This document shows, piece by piece, positions 46,688-56,216 of a stretch of 64,000 bases of DNA. Numbering within the stretch: position 1 is the first letter of the stretch; each line of letters starts with the position of its first letter. The position numbers and the translations under genes are program-made. The stretch comes from Leisingera sp. S132 (GTDB lineage Bacteria; Pseudomonadota; Alphaproteobacteria; Rhodobacterales; Rhodobacteraceae), in contig NZ_CP083553.1 of the NCBI RefSeq assembly GCF_025144465.1, positions 1,548,001 through 1,612,000 on the forward strand, given 5' to 3'. The notes below the pieces were generated by a model. The model ran no database searches and had not been told where the DNA came from. It saw only the letters and a list, made by a program, of their open reading frames with translations.

Positions 46688-47155
46688 TCAGCCGCCGCTG
46701 CGGATGACGGTGCTGCCATCGCGGTTGCGCTGCGCGCAGGATGCTTCGCTGAGCGGTGCCAGCCGCGGCCCAAGCGGGCTGCCGGCACTGCTGCGGGTGC
46801 AGCGCTTCAGCGCAATCTGCTGATAGCCCTTTGAGGCCATGCAGGATGTTTCCAGCCGCTGGCGCAGGGGCTTGTTGACATCGACGGTGTAGATGCTGCC
46901 TTCGGACCAGTAGCCGGGGTAATAGTGGCAGTTGCCGTTGTGGCAGACCTGCCGGCCGGGGTGGAAAACCGGCGGATGCTGACGGATCTCATTGGCGACC
47001 GGGGCGTCTTTCAGCGCCCGGGTCGCGCAGGCCAGTTCGTCACTTTGCAGGCGCGACACCTCTGCCCCTTGCTTGTAGTAGACCGGCAAGGGCCCGCAGG
47101 CTGTTGTAAAGGCCAGCAAAACAGCGCCTGAGATAACTGTGAAACCGCGTTGCAT
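46688..47155 (-). CDS. Predicted outer-membrane lipoprotein
   Basis: A 155-residue predicted lipoprotein starting MQRGFTVISGAVLL with a FTTACG lipobox. The mature part has Cys pairs (VCHNGNCHYYPGYW) and a PGYWSEGSIYTVDVN segment, suggesting a small disulfide-bonded periplasmic domain. No family is named with certainty. The open frame upstream is discarded because the signal must begin at 47155. It is 117 bp upstream of the small lipoprotein gene in the same direction, and divergent from trkA. Confidence 0.7.
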   Translation of the reverse strand: MQRGFTVISGAVLLAFTTACGPLPVYYKQGAEVSRLQSDELACATRALKDAPVANEIRQHPPVFHPGRQVCHNGNCHYYPGYWSEGSIYTVDVNKPLRQRLETSCMASKGYQQIALKRCTRSSAGSPLGPRLAPLSEASCAQRNRDGSTVIRSGG

Positions 47156-47200
47156 ACCAAAAGAATGGCCGCAAACTGAGGAAGTTACAATTAATTTGAC

Positions 47201-47226
47201 CGTGAATGCGGCATCTGTCATTCACG
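47201..47226. promoter_or_regulatory. Inverted repeat upstream of trkA
   Basis: Perfect 8-bp arms CGTGAATG (47201-47208) and CATTCACG (47219-47226) with a ten-base spacer, 43 bp before the trkA start. It could be an operator or a leader hairpin. Confidence 0.4.
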
Positions 47227-47268
47227 TCGGGCAAATCTCTGCCCGAAACTCCGCCAAGGGACATGTAA

Positions 47269-48645
47269 ATGAAGGTCATTATCTGCGGCGCGGGCCAGGT
47301 CGGCTGGCAGATCGCCCGGCACCTGTCCGGTGAGCACAATGATGTCACGGTGGTCGACAGCAACCCGGAACTGGTGCGGCGCGCGACCGATACGCTGGAC
47401 GTGCAGGGCATCCATGGCTTTGCCTCTTATCCGGACGTGCTGGACCGGGCCGGGGCGCGGGACGCGGATATGATCATCGCCGCCACCCACTCGGACGAGG
47501 TCAACATGGTGACCTGCCAGGTGGCGCATTCGGTGTTCAAGATCCAGCGCAAGATCGCGCGGCTGCGGGCAAAAAGCTATCTGACTGCGATCTACTCCGA
47601 CCTTTATCAGCGGGAGCATCTGCCTATTGACGTGGTGATCAGCCCGGAGCGTGAAGTGGCCGCGGCTGCGATGCAGCGGCTGTCGGCGCCGGCGGCCTTT
47701 GACACCGAAACCTTCATGGGCGGCAAGGCGCAGCTCTTGGGGATTCAGATTGATGCGGAGTGCCCGGTGGTGAACACGCCGCTGCGCCAGTTGACGGACT
47801 TGTTTTCCACTTTGCGCGCGATCGTCGTGGGGGTCCGCCGCGATGGCACTTTGTTTGCGCCGGAGCCGGGCGACCAGCTGTTCGTCGGCGACAGCTGTTA
47901 TGTGTTTTCCCATGCGGATGATGTGCCGCGCACCATCGAAGTCTTCGGCAAGAAAGAGAAACGCCAGGACCGTGTGGTTGTGGTCGGCGGCGGCAACGTC
48001 GGGCTGGAAGTGGCCAAGGCATTGGAAAGCAGCACTTCCCGGATCCGGGCCAAGGTAATCGAGCGGGACCGCCGCTGCGCCGAACGCGCCGCCGAGGAAC
48101 TGGAGCGCACCATCGTGCTGAACGGTGACGGGCTGGACCGGTCGCTGATGATCGAGGCGGGCATCGACAAGGCGGATGCACTGCTGGCGGTGACCGATGA
48201 CGACAAGGTCAACATGCTGGCTGCGGTGCGGGCCAAGGCCGAGGGCTGCCCGCTGGCGATTGCGCTGATCAATGACCCGACCCTGGTGCCGCTGCTGCCG
48301 CATCTTGGCATCGACGCCTATATCAACCCGCGCTCCACCACCGTCAGCTCAATCCTGCGCCACATCCGTTACGGCCGGGTGCGGCAAGTCTACTCGCTGG
48401 GCGACGCCGAGGCTGAGATGATTGAGGCAGAAGTGCTGTCGACCTCGCCGATTGCCGGGCAGATGATCCGCGAGACGGACTTTCCCGAAGGTGTGCTGGT
48501 TGGCGGCATCCTGAAGAACGGCGAAATGCTGCGCCCGTCAGGTGAGACCCGGATCGAGGAAGGCGACGTGATCGCGCTGTTTGCAATGGCGGACGACGTG
48601 CCCGAGGTGGAGCGGCTCCTGCAGGTGTCGATCGACTACTTCTAG
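47269..48645 (+). CDS. trkA: Trk potassium transporter regulatory subunit TrkA
   Basis: A 458-residue peripheral protein with two RCK units. The first NAD-binding site is IICGAGQVGWQIA and the second is VVVGGGNVGLEVA near residue 239, each followed by a TrkA_C domain. It gates potassium entry through TrkH in response to nucleotides. trkH begins one base after its stop. Confidence 0.95.
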   Translation: MKVIICGAGQVGWQIARHLSGEHNDVTVVDSNPELVRRATDTLDVQGIHGFASYPDVLDRAGARDADMIIAATHSDEVNMVTCQVAHSVFKIQRKIARLRAKSYLTAIYSDLYQREHLPIDVVISPEREVAAAAMQRLSAPAAFDTETFMGGKAQLLGIQIDAECPVVNTPLRQLTDLFSTLRAIVVGVRRDGTLFAPEPGDQLFVGDSCYVFSHADDVPRTIEVFGKKEKRQDRVVVVGGGNVGLEVAKALESSTSRIRAKVIERDRRCAERAAEELERTIVLNGDGLDRSLMIEAGIDKADALLAVTDDDKVNMLAAVRAKAEGCPLAIALINDPTLVPLLPHLGIDAYINPRSTTVSSILRHIRYGRVRQVYSLGDAEAEMIEAEVLSTSPIAGQMIRETDFPEGVLVGGILKNGEMLRPSGETRIEEGDVIALFAMADDVPEVERLLQVSIDYF

Positions 48646-48646
48646 C

Positions 48647-50182
48647 ATGCGCCGCGTGGTCAAAGCCCCCATTGGCGTGTTGCGCCTGCCGCTGTTCCTG
48701 CTGATCTGGGGCATCGCGTCTTTGGCGATGTGGCTGCCGGCCATCCATGCGGTGGTGCTGGATGACCATCACACATCGCAAAGCTTTTTCTATTCCGGAC
48801 TGGCGGGGCTGATCCTGGTGGTGCTGATTGCGCTGTCGATCGGCAACCGGGTGCCGCGCTACGGGATGCCGGGGCAGCTCTTGTCGCTGCTGGCAACTTT
48901 TACGGTTTTGCCGCTGTTCCTGGCGGTGCCGGTGCAGGACGCGCTGGTCAGCACGCGCTACCTGAACGCCTATTTCGATATGGTCAGCGCGATTACCACC
49001 ACCGGCGCCGATATCTGGGCTGATCCTGGCCGCCTGCCGCCCAGCGTGCATCTGTGGCGGGCGATGGTCGGCTGGCTGGGCGGGCTGTTGATGTGGGTGG
49101 CCGCCTCAGCCGTGCTGGCGCCGATGTCGCTGGGCGGGTTCGAAGTCACCGCCAAGGGCGAGCCGGGCGGCGGCATTGCCGGTCCGGGCCATATGGAGCG
49201 CGCGGACCCGCGCCGCCAGTTGTTGCTCGTCACCCGGACCCTGGCGCCGGTCTATGCCGGGCTGACCATGGTTTTGTGGCTCTTGCTGATGATCACCGGC
49301 GAACAGGCGCTGACCGGGCTCAGCCATGCGATGTCGGTGATGGCGACCTCGGGCATCTCCGCCACCGGCGGGGTGGAGAACGCCGGCAGCGGGATCGCAG
49401 GCGAAATGGTGATGTTCCTGTTCATGTTCTTCGCACTGTCACGGCTGACCTTTTCAAGTGATACGGTGACTTCGGGGCAGGGGCGTCTGGACAAGGATCC
49501 GGAGTTCCGCACCGGGCTGCTGATCGTCTTCGGTGTGCCGCTGCTGTTGTTTCTGCGCCATTGGTTCGCCGCCTTCGAAGTGGATGCGGGCGAGGATCTG
49601 CTGCAGGCGCTTCGGGCGTTCTGGGGCACGCTGTTCACAGTAATGTCTTTCCTCTCCACCACCGGATTCGAAAGTCTCCACTGGGAGGCCGCGCGGACCT
49701 GGTCCGGGCTGGAAACGCCGGGCATGATCCTGTTGGGGCTGGCGGTCTTCGGCGGCGGTGTTGCCACCACCGCGGGCGGGGTCAAGCTGCTGCGGGTCTA
49801 TGCTCTCTACCTGAACGGTCTTCGGGAAATGGAACGGCTGGTGCACCCCAGTTCGGTCAGCGGAGAGGGCGACAGGACCAAGCGGCTGCAAAAGAACGGT
49901 GCCTTTGTCGCCTGGATCTTCTTCATGCTGTTTGCCCTGTCGCTGGCGCTGGTCAGCACCGCGCTGGCCGCGGTCGGGTCCAGCTTTGAACAGTCGCTGG
50001 TTCTGGCAATCGCTGCGCTCTCGACCACCGGCCCGCTGACCGAAAGCGCCAGCAGCGCGCCGATTGTGCTGAACCTGCTGACCGACCCGGCCAAGCTGAT
50101 CCTGTGCTTCGCCATGGTGCTGGGCCGGCTGGAAACACTGGCCTTCATTGCTCTGCTGTCCCCGAACCTCTGGCGCAGCTGA
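48647..50182 (+). CDS. trkH: Trk potassium uptake channel TrkH
   Basis: A 511-residue membrane protein with four M1-P-M2 repeats. The pore loops show the selectivity glycines in ITTTGADIW, MATSGISATGG, LSTTGFES and LSTTGPLT. The start at 48647 follows the trkA stop immediately. Together with trkA it forms the potassium uptake system ahead of hfq-hflX, the usual order in this group. Confidence 0.94.
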   Translation: MRRVVKAPIGVLRLPLFLLIWGIASLAMWLPAIHAVVLDDHHTSQSFFYSGLAGLILVVLIALSIGNRVPRYGMPGQLLSLLATFTVLPLFLAVPVQDALVSTRYLNAYFDMVSAITTTGADIWADPGRLPPSVHLWRAMVGWLGGLLMWVAASAVLAPMSLGGFEVTAKGEPGGGIAGPGHMERADPRRQLLLVTRTLAPVYAGLTMVLWLLLMITGEQALTGLSHAMSVMATSGISATGGVENAGSGIAGEMVMFLFMFFALSRLTFSSDTVTSGQGRLDKDPEFRTGLLIVFGVPLLLFLRHWFAAFEVDAGEDLLQALRAFWGTLFTVMSFLSTTGFESLHWEAARTWSGLETPGMILLGLAVFGGGVATTAGGVKLLRVYALYLNGLREMERLVHPSSVSGEGDRTKRLQKNGAFVAWIFFMLFALSLALVSTALAAVGSSFEQSLVLAIAALSTTGPLTESASSAPIVLNLLTDPAKLILCFAMVLGRLETLAFIALLSPNLWRS

Positions 50183-50302
50183 TTGCCGCGGGAGTGAAAA
50201 GTGTTTTTCGGCTGGAAACTTATATTTTCTTTGTTCATACTGAATTTTAACGTGCGTGCTGGTCCGCAGCGCGCGGCAAGAACAAAGGCGAGATAATAAA
50301 AA

Positions 50303-50542
50303 ATGGCTTCGGACAGACAGAATCTTCAGGATGCCTTCCTGAATCACGTTCGCAAAACCAAGGTTCCGGTTACAATCTTTCTGATCAACGGGGTCAAACT
50401 GCAGGGTGTGATCACCTGGTTCGATAACTTCTGTGTGCTGCTGCGCCGCGACGGACAGTCGCAGCTGGTCTATAAACACGCGATCTCGACCATCATGCCG
50501 GCCCAGCCGATCAGTCTCTATGAGGGTGAAGACTCCAATTGA
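50303..50542 (+). CDS. hfq: RNA chaperone Hfq
   Basis: A 79-residue Sm-like hexameric protein that pairs small RNAs with mRNAs. [24 protein letters not shown] (Sm1, with the conserved Gln-Asp-Phe region split around it) and the YKHAISTI Sm2 motif are intact. It has the short C-terminus usual in alphaproteobacteria. It overlaps hflX by four bases. Confidence 0.97.
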   Translation: MASDRQNLQDAFLNHVRKTKVPVTIFLINGVKLQGVITWFDNFCVLLRRDGQSQLVYKHAISTIMPAQPISLYEGEDSN

Positions 50543-51813
50543 TGGAGCATGACAGGAAGCAGACCCGCGCCTGGGTCCTGCATCCGGAAATCAAATCAGA
50601 CAGCGGGCGCCGAGAGGCTGCTCCCGCGCTTGAGGAGGCCGTTGCGCTGGCAGCGGCCTTGCCCGATCTTGACGTGATCGGATCAAATGTGGTGCGCCTG
50701 CCCAAGGCGCATCCGGGGATGCTGTTCGGCTCCGGCAAGATCGAAGAGCTGGCTGGCATCCTGAAGGCGAATGAGATTGAACTGGTCCTGATCGACGGGC
50801 CGGTTTCCCCCGTGCAGCAGCGCAATCTGGAGAAGGCCTGGAAGGTCAAGATCCTAGACCGGACCGGGCTGATCCTGGAGATATTCTCGGACCGGGCTGC
50901 GACCCGCGAAGGCGTGCTGCAGGTCGAGATGGCGGCGCTCAGCTATCAGCGGACGCGGCTGGTGCGGGCCTGGACCCACCTGGAACGCCAGCGCGGCGGC
51001 CTGGGCTTTGTCGGCGGACCCGGCGAAACCCAGATCGAGGCGGACCGGCGGGCCATCGACGACCAGCTGGTGCGGCTGCGCCGTCAGTTGGACAAGGTGG
51101 TGAAGACCCGGACGCTGCACCGCGCCTCGCGCGCCAAGGTGCCGTACCCGATTGTCGCGCTGGTGGGCTACACCAACGCCGGCAAGTCGACCCTGTTCAA
51201 CCGGCTGACGGGCGCTGAGGTGATGGCCAAGGACATGCTGTTCGCCACCCTGGATCCGACCATGCGCCGGGTGCAGATCCCCGATGGGCCGGAGATCATC
51301 CTGTCGGACACCGTGGGCTTTATCTCGGACCTGCCGACGGAACTGGTCGCCGCGTTCCGCGCCACGCTGGAAGAGGTGCTGGCGGCGGATGTGATCCTGC
51401 ATGTGCGTGACATCAGCCATGACCAGAGCGAGGAGCAGGCAGAGGATGTCGAGGCAATCCTGACGTCGCTGGGGGTGGATGAGAACCGCGCCCGGATCGA
51501 GGTCTGGAACAAGCTGGATCAGCTTCCCGAGGAAGAAGCCGAGGCGCGCCGCCAGCGTGCGGCGCGCGAGGAAGGCATCCATGCGATCTCAGCCCTGACC
51601 GGCGAGGGGCTGGATGGCCTGCTGGCCGACATTGCCGAGAAGCTTCAGGGGGTGCGGCACGAGGAGCTGCTGCAGCTAACCTTCGCGCAAGGCAAGCAGC
51701 GCGCTTGGCTGTTCAAGGAAGACCTGGTGCAGAGCGAGGAGCAGACCGAGACCGGGTTTGACATCACCGTGCTGTGGACCGACCGGCAGAAGGCGAAGTT
51801 CGAAAGGCTGTGA
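50539..51813 (+). CDS. hflX: Ribosome-associated GTPase HflX
   Basis: A 424-residue GTPase that splits or rescues stalled ribosomes. The N-terminal HflX domain ([18 protein letters not shown]) is followed by the glycine-rich [12 protein letters not shown] linker. The G domain has G1 [13 protein letters not shown]3 DTVGFI and G4 NKLD. It starts within hfq (ATGA overlap), the classical hfq-hflX pair. Confidence 0.95.
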   Translation: MMEHDRKQTRAWVLHPEIKSDSGRREAAPALEEAVALAAALPDLDVIGSNVVRLPKAHPGMLFGSGKIEELAGILKANEIELVLIDGPVSPVQQRNLEKAWKVKILDRTGLILEIFSDRAATREGVLQVEMAALSYQRTRLVRAWTHLERQRGGLGFVGGPGETQIEADRRAIDDQLVRLRRQLDKVVKTRTLHRASRAKVPYPIVALVGYTNAGKSTLFNRLTGAEVMAKDMLFATLDPTMRRVQIPDGPEIILSDTVGFISDLPTELVAAFRATLEEVLAADVILHVRDISHDQSEEQAEDVEAILTSLGVDENRARIEVWNKLDQLPEEEAEARRQRAAREEGIHAISALTGEGLDGLLADIAEKLQGVRHEELLQLTFAQGKQRAWLFKEDLVQSEEQTETGFDITVLWTDRQKAKFERL

Positions 51814-51818
51814 ATGCT

Positions 51819-51841
51819 CCGGTCACTCGCCGAGTGACCGG
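51819..51841. terminator. Bidirectional hairpin at the hflX/hydrolase junction
   Basis: CCGGTCACTCG and CGAGTGACCGG arms around one base form a perfect 11-bp stem starting five bases after the hflX stop. It includes the last codons of the convergent hydrolase. No T-tract follows on either side. Confidence 0.4.
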
Positions 51842-52647
51842 AACCATGCCCAGCTGTCATCCGCGACTGCTGGGCCGATTTCATAGAACCAATGCGTATG
51901 CCCGGGGATTAGTTGCAACGTAAACCGATGGCCGGATTTAGCCATTAATTTTCCTGTTCTCTCCGCTTCGGGCGTCGTGAAGATGTGATCCCGGTCGCCC
52001 AAGTATAAACGAACTGGCTTTGCCACGGCGGCTGGTTGAAAGGCTTCGGCGGGCGCAAAGCCCCCATGCATGGCGGCAGCTTTCCAGGGGCCTTGAGCCC
52101 GGTTGATGAGCTGTGAGGCAAACACGGCGCCGTTCGAGTGACCGAATAGGAACACCTTCTCGGCAGGACGGCCAAGGGTCGAGCTGCTTAGAGCTTTCTG
52201 CAATGCGGTGTGCGAGAGGTCCCTTACCTCCCAGTGAGAGCCTAAAGCATTCGGAGCTAGTAGGATGAGATCCTGTTCCTGGGCCGTTTTCTGCCACATC
52301 TCGATCATAGAAAGCCCTGAGCGCCCTGCGCCGTGCAGCAAGAGGATGACCGGCGCGGCTTCGCTGCCTGGCGGTGTATAACTGTGCCAGGTTTGTCCGT
52401 AAATTCTGTGTGTTTGAGTGAGCTGCTTCACTTCTTCGGAAGGCGAATAATGATCCCATCCCGACAAAGCGGAGCTGAGACCGTTACGCGTGACGCGGGC
52501 GTAACCTCCTGAGGGTACATCGCCTTGGGGGACGGGCATCGCTTGCAGCGCTTCTGTTTTGTAAATTACGGAATGCAACAGCGCCGGTTTGAAATAGAAA
52601 ATGCCAGCGCCCAAGAGCAGCAGAAATACGTAAGTTGAAAGTTTCAT
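51823..52647 (-). CDS. Exported alpha/beta hydrolase (PHB-depolymerase/LpqC-like)
   Basis: A 274-residue hydrolase with an N-terminal hydrophobic segment (residues 4-22). LLLHGAGRSGLS is the oxyanion loop, GHSNGAVF the nucleophile elbow, GDRDHIFT the acid and PGHTHWFYE the His. The DNA is visibly richer in A+T than its neighbours, which may mean recent acquisition. It lies between hflX and the acylase gene; its substrate, possibly a polyester or ester, is unknown. Confidence 0.75.
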   Translation of the reverse strand: MKLSTYVFLLLLGAGIFYFKPALLHSVIYKTEALQAMPVPQGDVPSGGYARVTRNGLSSALSGWDHYSPSEEVKQLTQTHRIYGQTWHSYTPPGSEAAPVILLLHGAGRSGLSMIEMWQKTAQEQDLILLAPNALGSHWEVRDLSHTALQKALSSSTLGRPAEKVFLFGHSNGAVFASQLINRAQGPWKAAAMHGGFAPAEAFQPAAVAKPVRLYLGDRDHIFTTPEAERTGKLMAKSGHRFTLQLIPGHTHWFYEIGPAVADDSWAWFRSLGE

Positions 52648-52712
52648 ACTGTAAAAGAGGTCGTGTTCTCAAGGGGGCGGGCCGGGCGAAAATGCCTAGC
52701 CCGTGAAAGGGG

Positions 52713-55217
52713 TTAGCGAGGTGAAATGCGTGTTACTCCGACAGCCGCGGCGCGGGCCAGTTCTTCGTCCAGCGACATCGGGATGTATTCGCCGCGGCGC
52801 CACAACTGGGCCATGTCGTCGTAATAGCGTGACAGCGGATGGCCGGACTGACCAGTGGCTGTAATGAAGACGGAGCTGTCCGGGTCGGCGAAGTCATAGA
52901 CCCCGCGGTAGCCCGCGGCGTGGATGTTCTGGAACGGATCGGGATCCTTGCCGGAGCTCTTACCGCGCTGCAGGGTGTTGTCGCCGCCGCTGGTGGATTG
53001 GCGGATGTTCACGAAGTAGCGCAGCAGCGGCACGTCGCCTAGAACTGCATGGTCCTGCACCGCCTGATGCGCGTCGCCCCAGCGCAGCGATTCCAGAGCG
53101 TCGCCATAACGTTCCTCGATCCAGATCAGCGCATCATCCAGCGCCAGGCGGGCCATGTCGGTGCAGCTCTCCTCCGGCGCGCTCTGACGCACGTCGCACC
53201 AGACGGCGGCGCCGTCGACGTTGCGGAAAACACGCTCGATGAACAGCGGCTCCACATGGCGGTAGGATTTGGCGACCGGACCCAGTTCGTCGGTGATCAG
53301 GCGGGTCTGAAGCGCGCGCAGCCAGGCGGCATAGATCAGCGGCTCAGGCAGGTGCTCGTTCATCTCGCCGTTCCATTCCGACAGCAGTGTGAGGGCAATC
53401 TGGCGCTGCCGCTCGCGGGTGCCGGCAGGGGCGGCCTCACCGGTGAACCACAGGTTTGCGCCGATCAGCGGCAACAGGGTGCGCGCGGTGTAGGACACCG
53501 TGTCCAGCTGCGCCTCGATAAAGCTGTCGCGGGTGTGCACCTCGCGGTTCTGCATCAGCTTTTCCCAGCGATGGATGCGCTGCGTGTCGCCCCAGTCAAA
53601 GGAGACATGCCGGGGGAACGGGCGGTCGAGAATCTTGTTGTTGGTGTTGCCCAGGATGCCGCCTGCGGGGCTGACGAACTCCGGGTTTTCCGCATAAGGC
53701 GCCTGGCCTTGCCAGCGGTTCTCCGGGCGCCAGCCCTGGCTGGGCATCCGGCCTTTGCTTTGATGGCCTGCGTCGCGCAGCGGAAAGGCGCCCACGGTCT
53801 TCAGCGCAATGGTGTCCTTGTCGGCCAGCGTCAGGTTCTGCGCCGGGGCAACAAAATCCTCGCCTGCGATGATCGCCTCCTGGACCGAGGCGCTGCGCAT
53901 CAGGCCGATGGTGGCGCTCATCGAGGTGTCGTTGGGGCTGAGCACGGTCCAGGCAAGCGAGACCACGTGGCCGGGCGGAGTGATGTCTGCCAGGTTGAAC
54001 ATGGAGCCCGGCAGTACCGGGCCATTGTCGGTCCAGCGCAGGGTCAGGGTGACAGGCGCTTCATCCTTGATCTTGATGATCGAGGGGCGGGTGACGAATT
54101 TCTTGTAGCCGTCAACGCTCAGGTATTCCTGCGGGTTTTCCGGGTTCAGCCGTTCGATGAACAGGTCCTGGTCGTCCATGTAGGAGGAGGTGACCCCCCA
54201 GCCCAAGGCATCGGAACGGCCGGTGATCACGGCGGGGATGCCGGGGATGGTGCCGCCGATCACGCCGCCGGTCGCCAGTTCCAGCCGGGCCAGATACCAG
54301 ACGCCAGGGGCGCTGAGACCCAGATGCGGGTCATTGGCCAGGAGCGTTCCGCCCGCTGCAGAGCGGCTGGGCGCGGCGGCCCAGGCGTTGGAGGCACCAG
54401 CGAGGCCGCGCGGGGCGACCGGGAACAAGAGGCTGTTTTCCTCAATTGGGGCGGCGGATGCAAACTGCCGGGCGCCGGGAACCAGTTCCGCGTATTCGGG
54501 CAGGGCGGTCACGCCTTTGCCCGGCGCGTCCGGAAGGATGTCCCGGATGCGCTCCGCATCGTTTAGCGCCAGCGAGGTGCGGGCACGCAGGATTTCTTCT
54601 TTCATATGGCCGGACAGCTGCAGCGCCATCAGCTTCATGATCGCGATGCTGTCGGCGGGCTGCCAGGGGGCGAGCGGCATCTGAAACAGGAACATTTCCG
54701 GCGCGCCGCGGCCCAATGCGTCCTCATTGATTTCCAGCAGACGGGCGTTGACGCCATCAGCATAAGCCCTGAGCGCGGCCATCGCTTCCGGCGATTGCAC
54801 TTCTACCGACTGACGCGCCAGATTGTAGAGGTCGAGACGGCGCAGGTAGGTGTCGGTCTCCACCGTGCGGGTGCCGAAGATTTCCGACAGGCGGCCCTGG
54901 GCTGTGCGCCGCATCACCGCCATCTGCCACAGCCGGTCCTGGGCATGGGCATAGCCGAGGCCGAAATAGACATCCTCATCGCTGGCGCCGAAGCTGCCGA
55001 AGATATGGGGCACGTTGGCATTGTCGCGCACGATTTCGACTGGCGAGGAAAGGCCAGGCAGGGCCAGATCCTTGTTGTACTCGGGCAGCGATTGCGAAGC
55101 GAGGTAGTAGACCAGTGCGGCGGCCAGGAGGCTCAGCAGAATCAGGCCCGCAGCAAGGCGCAGAAGCCAGCGGAAAAGAAGTCCCATCAGCGGTTGTTTT
55201 CCCTCGGTTTTTGTCAT
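52713..55217 (-). CDS. Membrane-anchored penicillin acylase-family Ntn hydrolase
   Basis: An 834-residue precursor. An N-terminal transmembrane segment (about residues 13-41) anchors it. The self-processing serine is about residue 276 in LAGASNAWAAAPSR, giving alpha and beta chains, and LANDPHLGL and WGVTSSYMDDQD are family segments. Relatives hydrolyse penicillins, cyclic lipopeptides or N-acyl-homoserine lactones; the substrate is not predictable. An ATG at 55217 (MTKTEGKQPL) is preferred, but 55229 and 55187 are possible. Downstream of it on the minus strand is the hydrolase at 51823-52647. Confidence 0.88.
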   Translation of the reverse strand: MTKTEGKQPLMGLLFRWLLRLAAGLILLSLLAAALVYYLASQSLPEYNKDLALPGLSSPVEIVRDNANVPHIFGSFGASDEDVYFGLGYAHAQDRLWQMAVMRRTAQGRLSEIFGTRTVETDTYLRRLDLYNLARQSVEVQSPEAMAALRAYADGVNARLLEINEDALGRGAPEMFLFQMPLAPWQPADSIAIMKLMALQLSGHMKEEILRARTSLALNDAERIRDILPDAPGKGVTALPEYAELVPGARQFASAAPIEENSLLFPVAPRGLAGASNAWAAAPSRSAAGGTLLANDPHLGLSAPGVWYLARLELATGGVIGGTIPGIPAVITGRSDALGWGVTSSYMDDQDLFIERLNPENPQEYLSVDGYKKFVTRPSIIKIKDEAPVTLTLRWTDNGPVLPGSMFNLADITPPGHVVSLAWTVLSPNDTSMSATIGLMRSASVQEAIIAGEDFVAPAQNLTLADKDTIALKTVGAFPLRDAGHQSKGRMPSQGWRPENRWQGQAPYAENPEFVSPAGGILGNTNNKILDRPFPRHVSFDWGDTQRIHRWEKLMQNREVHTRDSFIEAQLDTVSYTARTLLPLIGANLWFTGEAAPAGTRERQRQIALTLLSEWNGEMNEHLPEPLIYAAWLRALQTRLITDELGPVAKSYRHVEPLFIERVFRNVDGAAVWCDVRQSAPEESCTDMARLALDDALIWIEERYGDALESLRWGDAHQAVQDHAVLGDVPLLRYFVNIRQSTSGGDNTLQRGKSSGKDPDPFQNIHAAGYRGVYDFADPDSSVFITATGQSGHPLSRYYDDMAQLWRRGEYIPMSLDEELARAAAVGVTRISPR

Positions 55218-55303
55218 TTCCAGCCGCATGGCAGATTGCGCCCCGCGGCGGCGGTGGTAGGGTTGGCGCCAACATATGCGAAGACAGATCAGGGGAAAAG
55301 CAG

Positions 55304-56179
55304 ATGGCAAAAATCGCGTTTCTGGGGCTGGGCGTCATGGGCTATCCGATGGCCGGGCACCTGCAGGCCGCGGGCCATGAGGTCACCGTCTACAACCGCA
55401 CCGAAGCCAAGGCCAAGGCCTGGGCCAAGGAGCATGGCGGCCATTTTGCGGCGACCCCGCGGGCGGCGGCGTCGGGTGCGGAGTTCGTGATGGCCTGCGT
55501 TGGCAATGATGACGACCTGCGCTCGGTCTGCCTGGGCGCGGACGGGGCGTTTGCAGGCATGGCCAAGGGCACGGTCTTTACCGATCACACCACGGTTTCG
55601 GCCAAAGTCACGCGCGAGCTTTACGGGGCTGCGGCGGAGCAGGGGATCGCCTTTGTCGATGCTCCGATCTCAGGCGGCCAGGCCGGGGCGGAGAATGGCG
55701 TGCTGTCCGTCATGTGCGGCGGTGACGAAGACGCCTATGCCCGCGCGGAGCCGGTGATTGACGCCTATGCCCGCATCTGCCGCCGCATCGGAGAGAGCGG
55801 CGCGGGCCAGATGACCAAGATGTGCAACCAGATCGCCATTGCGGGCCTTGTGCAGGGCTTGAGCGAGGCGCTGCATTTTGCCGAGAAGGCGGGGCTGGAC
55901 GGGCGGTCTGTGGTGGAGGTGATCAGCCAGGGCGCGGCAGGCAGCTGGCAGATGGCCAACCGGTACGAGTCCATGCTGGACGATCATTTCGAGCATGGCT
56001 TTGCGGTGGACTGGATGCGCAAGGATCTGGGCATCTGCCTGGATGCCGCGGATGAGACCGGCGCCAGCCTGCCGGTGACGGCGCTGGTCGATCAGTTCTA
56101 CAAGGAGGTGCAGAAAATGGGCGGCGGGCGCTGGGATACCTCGTCGCTGTTCAAAAGGCTGCGCAAGCTGGACGGCTGA
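55304..56179 (+). CDS. Beta-hydroxyacid dehydrogenase (HIBADH/GarR-like)
   Basis: A 291-residue NAD(P)-dependent oxidoreductase. AFLGLGVMGYPMAGH is the nucleotide-binding loop, DAPISGGQAGAENGVLSVMCGG binds substrate, and the catalytic Lys is in GAGQMTKMCNQI. The HIBADH/tartronate semialdehyde reductase/glyoxylate reductase branch cannot be resolved. ATG at 55304 with an AGGGGA site; the longer frame covers the divergent acylase start region. Confidence 0.88.
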   Translation: MAKIAFLGLGVMGYPMAGHLQAAGHEVTVYNRTEAKAKAWAKEHGGHFAATPRAAASGAEFVMACVGNDDDLRSVCLGADGAFAGMAKGTVFTDHTTVSAKVTRELYGAAAEQGIAFVDAPISGGQAGAENGVLSVMCGGDEDAYARAEPVIDAYARICRRIGESGAGQMTKMCNQIAIAGLVQGLSEALHFAEKAGLDGRSVVEVISQGAAGSWQMANRYESMLDDHFEHGFAVDWMRKDLGICLDAADETGASLPVTALVDQFYKEVQKMGGGRWDTSSLFKRLRKLDG

Positions 56180-56182
56180 GGC

Positions 56183-56216
56183 AAAAGAAAATGGCCTTTC
56201 CAATTGGAAAGGCCAT
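56183..56216 (-). terminator. Terminator of the SYLF lipoprotein gene
   Basis: ATGGCCTTTCC/GGAAAGGCCAT stem (56191-56216) with an AATT loop, followed on the minus strand by TTTTCTTTT. It starts just after the convergent dehydrogenase stop. Confidence 0.75.

Noticed and set aside
53049-54566. Plus-strand 505-codon open frame
   Set aside because: It is antisense to the penicillin acylase gene, has low-complexity shadow composition and no motif.
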